This document shows positions 4,943-7,911 of a DNA stretch of 7,911 bases, piece by piece (the first letter of the stretch is position 1; every line of letters begins with the position of its first letter). A program made the translations under genes and the position numbers. Below the pieces are notes generated by a model. That model was not told the DNA's origin, made no database searches, and saw only the letters and a program-made list of their open reading frames with translations. Source of the stretch: JBEKLJ01 sp050010255 (GTDB lineage Bacteria; Acidobacteriota; Terriglobia; Bryobacterales; Bryobacteraceae); assembly GCA_050010255.1 (NCBI GenBank), contig JBEKLJ010000165.1, forward strand, positions 1 to 7,911, in the 5' to 3' direction.

Positions 4943-5638
4943 ATGACGGCCCGCCCGCAGCAGCTCATCTTCGACGCCGATGACACGCTCTGGGAGAACA
5001 ACGTCTACTTCGAGCGCGCCTTCGAGGAGTTCGTGGAGTTCCTGGCGCACCGCAAGCTGACCGCTGGCGAGGTGCGCGAGGTGCTGGATGAGATAGAAGC
5101 GGTGAACCGTCACGTGCACGGCTACGGCGCGCTGAACTTCGGGCGGAACTTGCGGCAGTGCTACGAGCACCTGGCGGAGCGCGAGATCGGGCCCGAGGAC
5201 CTCGGCCGCGTGATGGGATTCGCCGAGCGGATCCTGGAGCAGCCGGTGGAGCTGATCGAGGGCGTGCGGGAGACCCTGGAGTACCTGGCGCCGCGGCACG
5301 AGCTGGTGCTGTTCACCAAGGGGCATCCGGAGGAGCAGAAGCTCAAGATCGAGCAGTCCGGCCTAGGGCGGCTGTTCCGGCACACGGCCATCGTCAAGGA
5401 GAAGGACCCGGATTCCTACCGCGGGGTGGTGCGCGAGTGCGGGCTCGACCCCGAGCGAACGTGGATGATCGGCGACTCGCCGCGGTCGGACATCAACCCG
5501 GCGCTCGAGATCGGGATTGGCGCGGTCTACGTTCCGCACGCGCGCACCTGGTCGCTCGAGCGCGAGGAGATCCGGGACGGCGGTGGCGGCCGCCTCGTCA
5601 TCTTGCAGAGGTTCTCGGACCTCCGACTGCACTTCTGA
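4943..5638 (+). CDS. HAD-superfamily phosphatase (putative)
   Basis: The 231-residue protein has the four haloacid dehalogenase motifs. Motif I is DADDT (11-15; nucleophile D11 and acid/base D13), motif II is LFTKG with T125, motif III lysine lies in VKEKD (K152 or K154), and motif IV is GDSPRSD (177-183) with Mg2+-binding acids. A helical cap (about 20-100, rich in Glu, Arg and Leu) sits between motifs I and II, as in C1-type members such as YjjG-like nucleotidases and phosphoglycolate phosphatases. It is cytoplasmic and most likely removes phosphate from a small metabolite; the substrate cannot be read from the sequence. Its divergence from shikimate and glycerate kinase genes does not prove a metabolic link. 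The ATG at 4943 starts 8 residues before motif I, the usual distance. It converges on nuoN. Confidence 0.88.
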   Translation: MTARPQQLIFDADDTLWENNVYFERAFEEFVEFLAHRKLTAGEVREVLDEIEAVNRHVHGYGALNFGRNLRQCYEHLAEREIGPEDLGRVMGFAERILEQPVELIEGVRETLEYLAPRHELVLFTKGHPEEQKLKIEQSGLGRLFRHTAIVKEKDPDSYRGVVRECGLDPERTWMIGDSPRSDINPALEIGIGAVYVPHARTWSLEREEIRDGGGGRLVILQRFSDLRLHF

Positions 5639-5690
5639 GCGCAGCCGGGCGCTAACCGCGCGGCGGGGCGCCTTGCGGCGCAGAGGCTGT

Positions 5691-5703
5691 ACGTCAATGA
5701 CGT
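5691..5703. repeat. 13-bp palindrome next to REP-type copy 2
   Basis: ACGTCA and TGACGT flank a single A at 5697, a perfect dyad. It begins 53 nt after the HAD stop and ends one base before the left arm of the palindromic element at 5705. It could be a protein-binding dyad, part of the element's end, or chance. Confidence 0.3.
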
Positions 5704-5704
5704 G

Positions 5705-5792
5705 GGAAAACGGGGACAGGCCGCACTGTCCACGCGCTGCGCTTGGGACAGTGTAGCCTGGCCCCGTTTTCCGCCCTGGCCCCGTTTTGAGC
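5705..5792. repeat. REP/RAYT-type palindromic element, copy 2, with an 18-bp tandem of its right arm
   Basis: The left arm, 5705-5731, starts GGAAAACGGGGACAGGC and ends ACTGTCC. The right arm, 5746-5772, starts GGACAGT and ends GCCTGGCCCCGTTTTCC. They pair at 24 of 27 positions around a 14-nt loop (5732-5745). One mismatch is the A-G pair at A5716, the same place as in copy 1 at 2861-2960. The right arm is then repeated: 5757-5774 and 5775-5792 are adjacent 18-bp units differing at two positions, both beginning CCTGGCCCCGTTTT. The element lies between the convergent HAD and nuoN genes, ends two bases before the nuoN stop codon, and may serve as a bidirectional terminator. The inner arm sequence differs from copy 1, so the family is defined by its outer ends. 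Confidence 0.7.
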
Positions 5793-5794
5793 CC

Positions 5795-7261
5795 CTACCT
5801 GGTCAGTGCGGCGGCGTGGATGGCGTAGCTGAGAACGGCGGTCGGGAATATCCCAAGCAGCAAGATCGCCAGGGCCGAGACCCACAGGGCCAGCTTCGTG
5901 CCGAGCGGGACGGGCGGCAGATCCGCGGTGGCCTCGGCCGGCTCTTGCATCCACATAACCACCAGAATGCGGAGGTAATAGTAGGCCGCAACCGCGGTGT
6001 TGAGCAGGCCGAGCACGGTGAGCCAGATCAGGTTCGCATCCAAGGCCGCCTTGAAGACGTAGAACTTGGCGAAGAACCCGCCGGTGAGCGGCACGCCGAT
6101 GAGCGACAGCAGGAAGAGGGTGAACAACGAAGCCGCGACGGGCTGGCGCCAGGCCAGGCCGGCGAAGTCGTCAATGTTGACGTAGCGCTCGCCGCGCCGC
6201 GAGAACCAGGCCACGAGCAGGAAGGCGCCCAGGTTCATGAACGCGTAAGCGGCCAGGTAGAACATCGCCGCGGCGGTGCCCACCGGGGAGTGGGCGGCGA
6301 CGGCGACCAGCACGTAGCCGGCATGCGCGATCGAACTGTAGGCCAGCAGCCGCTTGACATTGGTCTGGAGGAGGGCGGCGAAGTTGCCCACCACCATGCT
6401 GAGCAGCGCCGACACCCAGACGATCGGCTCCCACCAGGCGCTCACGGGCAAGAAGGCCGTCATATACACGCGGAGCAGGATGGCGAAGGCGGCGGCCTTG
6501 GGCCCGGCCGAGAGGAACGCGGTGACGGGGGTGGGCGCGCCCTGGTAGACGTCCGGGGCCCACATCTGGAAGGGCGCCGCGGAAATCTTGAACGCAAGAC
6601 CGACGAAGATGAGAGCGGCGGAGGCCGCCACCAGCAGGCCCGGGGCGCCGCCGGGCGTTGAGATGGCGTGGCGAATGGCGAGGAGGTTGGTCGAGCCCGC
6701 GCCGCCGTATATCAGCGCGATGCCGTAGAGCAGAAACGCGGTGGCGAAGGAGCCCAGCAGGAAGTACTTCGCCGCGGCCTCGTTGGCCAGCCTCTCGCGC
6801 CGCAGGAAGCCGGCCAGGACGTAGCTGGCGATGGAGGAGATCTCCAGGCCGATGAAGATGACGATCAGCTCGTTGGCCGCCACCATGACGCACTGGCCGG
6901 CGACGGACCACATCAGCAGGGCGTAGTACTCGCCCGACTCGGCCTCCTCGCGGCGCAGGTAGCTGGAGGAGGCCAGGGCGACGAGCAAGCCGGCGAGGAT
7001 CACCAGCACGCGGAAGAACACGGCGAAGCCGTCGATAGCGACCATGCCGCTGAAGGCGGGCCCCGGCGTCCACTCGCCCAGCACCGCTGGAACCAGCGCG
7101 GCCGCGAAGCCGGCCACGGCGATGTAGCCCAGGCGGTGCTTGCGGCGACGGCCGGTCAGCGGCTCCAGAAGCATGATCAGGACGCCCACCCCGGCCAGGA
7201 TGATCTCGGGCAGGACCCGGAAGTACTCGGAGGCAACGGGGACGGCGAAATCAGCGGGCAT
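5795..7261 (-). CDS. nuoN: NADH-quinone oxidoreductase subunit N (complex I)
   Basis: The 488-residue, very hydrophobic protein has about 14 predicted membrane helices and is one of three antiporter-like proton-pumping subunits of respiratory complex I. Family residues are in place: E140 in FIGLEISSIASYVLAG, K165 in EAAAKYFLLG, K225 in AFKISAAPFQMWAPDVYQGAPTPV, K255 in SAGPKAAAF, K303 in NVKRLLAYSSIAHAGYV and K399 in GGFFAKFYVFKAAL. At the place of the E. coli helix-7 histidine (PFHLW) this protein has Gln (PFQMW, Q232). Length matches the family (E. coli NuoN is about 485). The ATG at 7261 has a good Shine-Dalgarno (GGGGAGG, 6 nt upstream) and lies inside the end of nuoM, giving an 11-nt overlap and coupled translation. 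It appears to be the last gene of a nuo operon, since a palindromic repeat and a convergent gene follow. Confidence 0.96.
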   Translation of the reverse strand: MPADFAVPVASEYFRVLPEIILAGVGVLIMLLEPLTGRRRKHRLGYIAVAGFAAALVPAVLGEWTPGPAFSGMVAIDGFAVFFRVLVILAGLLVALASSSYLRREEAESGEYYALLMWSVAGQCVMVAANELIVIFIGLEISSIASYVLAGFLRRERLANEAAAKYFLLGSFATAFLLYGIALIYGGAGSTNLLAIRHAISTPGGAPGLLVAASAALIFVGLAFKISAAPFQMWAPDVYQGAPTPVTAFLSAGPKAAAFAILLRVYMTAFLPVSAWWEPIVWVSALLSMVVGNFAALLQTNVKRLLAYSSIAHAGYVLVAVAAHSPVGTAAAMFYLAAYAFMNLGAFLLVAWFSRRGERYVNIDDFAGLAWRQPVAASLFTLFLLSLIGVPLTGGFFAKFYVFKAALDANLIWLTVLGLLNTAVAAYYYLRILVVMWMQEPAEATADLPPVPLGTKLALWVSALAILLLGIFPTAVLSYAIHAAALTR

Positions 7262-7911
7262 TTCGAGCCTCCCCGAGCCGCAGCGCCAGTCGAGCGGGCG
7301 ACGCCTGCCGGCGCTGGACCTCGACCGGCACGTCCTTGGCCCGCTCCAGAATGGCCGCTCCGCTGGCGGAAATCGGCGGCATGAACGACTGGGTGTAGGT
7401 TCCCATCCACAGCATGAGCGCCAGCAGAGGCAGCAGGATGGCCCACTCGCGCGGGCTGGCGTCGCGCACCTGCGCCTGGACCTCGGGGCGCGCCTCCCCG
7501 AAGAAGACGCGCTGGTACAGCCAGAGCATGTAGCAGGCCGACAGGATGACGCCGAGGGCGGCGAACACGGCCCAGCGGAAGCTCGTCTGGGCCGCGCCCT
7601 GGAGCACCAGGTACTCGCCCACGAAGTTGCTCAGCGCGGGCAGGCCCATGCTGGCCAGGGCGGTGAGGAGGAACATCGCCGCCAGGTTCGGCGCCGGCGT
7701 AGCCACGCCGCCGTAGTCGGCGATCTCCAGCGAGTGGCGCCGCTCGTAGAGGCAGCCCACCAGCACGAACAGCGCGCCGGTCGAGATGCCGTGGGCGAGC
7801 ATCTGGTAGACGGCGCCGTTCATGCCCAACTGGGTGAAGGTGAAGATGCCGAGCACGACGAAGCCCAGGTGGCTGACCGACGTGTAGGCCACCAGCTTCT
7901 TCATGTTCGGC
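7251..7911 (-). CDS. nuoM: NADH-quinone oxidoreductase subunit M, C-terminal part (start beyond window)
   Basis: The frame is open to the right edge and gives the last 219 residues of NuoM, a proton-pumping membrane subunit of complex I. It begins PNMKKLVAYTSVSHLGFVVLG, the family's helix with the conserved channel lysine (first K of the pair, equivalent to E. coli K265). It continues with AHGISTGALFVLVGCLYERRHS, the broken-helix region with its His, and then SNFVGEYLVLQG, whose Glu corresponds to the end-of-channel Glu (E407 in E. coli). The terminal helix is ILLPLLALMLWMGTYTQSF. The ATG codon near 7904 lies inside the conserved helix and is not the start. The stop TGA at 7251-7253 lies inside the first codons of nuoN. 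The C-terminal tail after the last helix is somewhat long and basic (RRQASPARLALRLGEARNAR), which is likely cytoplasmic. Confidence 0.95.
   Translation of the reverse strand, partial: PNMKKLVAYTSVSHLGFVVLGIFTFTQLGMNGAVYQMLAHGISTGALFVLVGCLYERRHSLEIADYGGVATPAPNLAAMFLLTALASMGLPALSNFVGEYLVLQGAAQTSFRWAVFAALGVILSACYMLWLYQRVFFGEARPEVQAQVRDASPREWAILLPLLALMLWMGTYTQSFMPPISASGAAILERAKDVPVEVQRRQASPARLALRLGEARNAR

Noticed and set aside
4876..5001. N-terminal extension of shikimate kinase starting at 5001
   Set aside because: The extra 42 residues contain no shikimate kinase sequence and would overlap the start of the divergent HAD gene; the internal ATG at 4875 fits the family length.
5668..5681. GCGCC-TTGC-GGCGC hairpin as the HAD terminator
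   Set aside because: It has only a five-base-pair stem and no T-tract; the adjacent palindromic element is a better candidate for ending transcription.
5702..7384. Two long plus-strand open frames opposite nuoN and nuoM
   Set aside because: Their products are rich in Gly, Glu, Arg and Gln with no family pattern. The opposite strand encodes unmistakable complex I subunits.
1..7911. CRISPR array, tRNA or rRNA genes
   Set aside because: No regularly spaced direct repeats and no tRNA- or rRNA-like sequence were seen on either strand.

Overview
The window is GC-rich bacterial chromosomal DNA with tightly packed genes. No 16S gene or other firm phylogenetic marker is present. Codon use, the serine/threonine-kinase-style TPR tail at the left edge, the 136-residue conserved hypothetical and the scattered palindromic repeats resemble Acidobacteriota genomes from soil or sediment, but that assignment is an inference.

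Left part (1-2380), accessory in character. It opens with the C-terminal end of a TPR-like protein (1-192), which converges on a small conserved hypothetical gene on the minus strand (241-651). About 290 bases without a convincing gene follow. Next comes a stretch that looks like integron gene cassettes: a SnoaL-like/NTF2-fold gene (946-1377) whose stop codon lies inside a well-formed attC recombination site (1360-1434), then a strong Shine-Dalgarno and a small membrane-anchored zinc-ribbon gene (1448-1672). No integrase and no second attC are visible, so this looks like a lone or relic attC locus. A type II toxin-antitoxin pair follows: an intact antitoxin (1737-1961) and a RelE/ParE toxin whose frame is broken by a +1-type shift around 2144-2153.

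Middle part (2381-5638), housekeeping enzymes. A carboxymuconolactone decarboxylase/AhpD-like protein (2381-2764), a DUF4147/MOFRL glycerate kinase (3005-4342) and shikimate kinase (4348-4875) all lie on the minus strand. The two kinases are 5 nt apart and probably co-transcribed. A HAD-family phosphatase (4943-5638) diverges from shikimate kinase across a short region containing a GC-rich hairpin.

Right part (5795-7911), respiratory complex I. nuoN is complete and nuoM runs off the right edge. Both are on the minus strand and overlap by 11 nt, as at the distal end of a nuo operon. These proton-pumping membrane subunits work together in NADH:quinone oxidoreductase.

Two related palindromic elements sit in intergenic gaps (2861-2960 and 5705-5772). 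Both have a GGGGACAG left arm facing a CTGGCCCC right arm, with the same A-G mismatch in the hairpin. They look like members of one REP/RAYT-type family of mobilised hairpins. Together with the attC site and the broken toxin they are the most interesting signals here.
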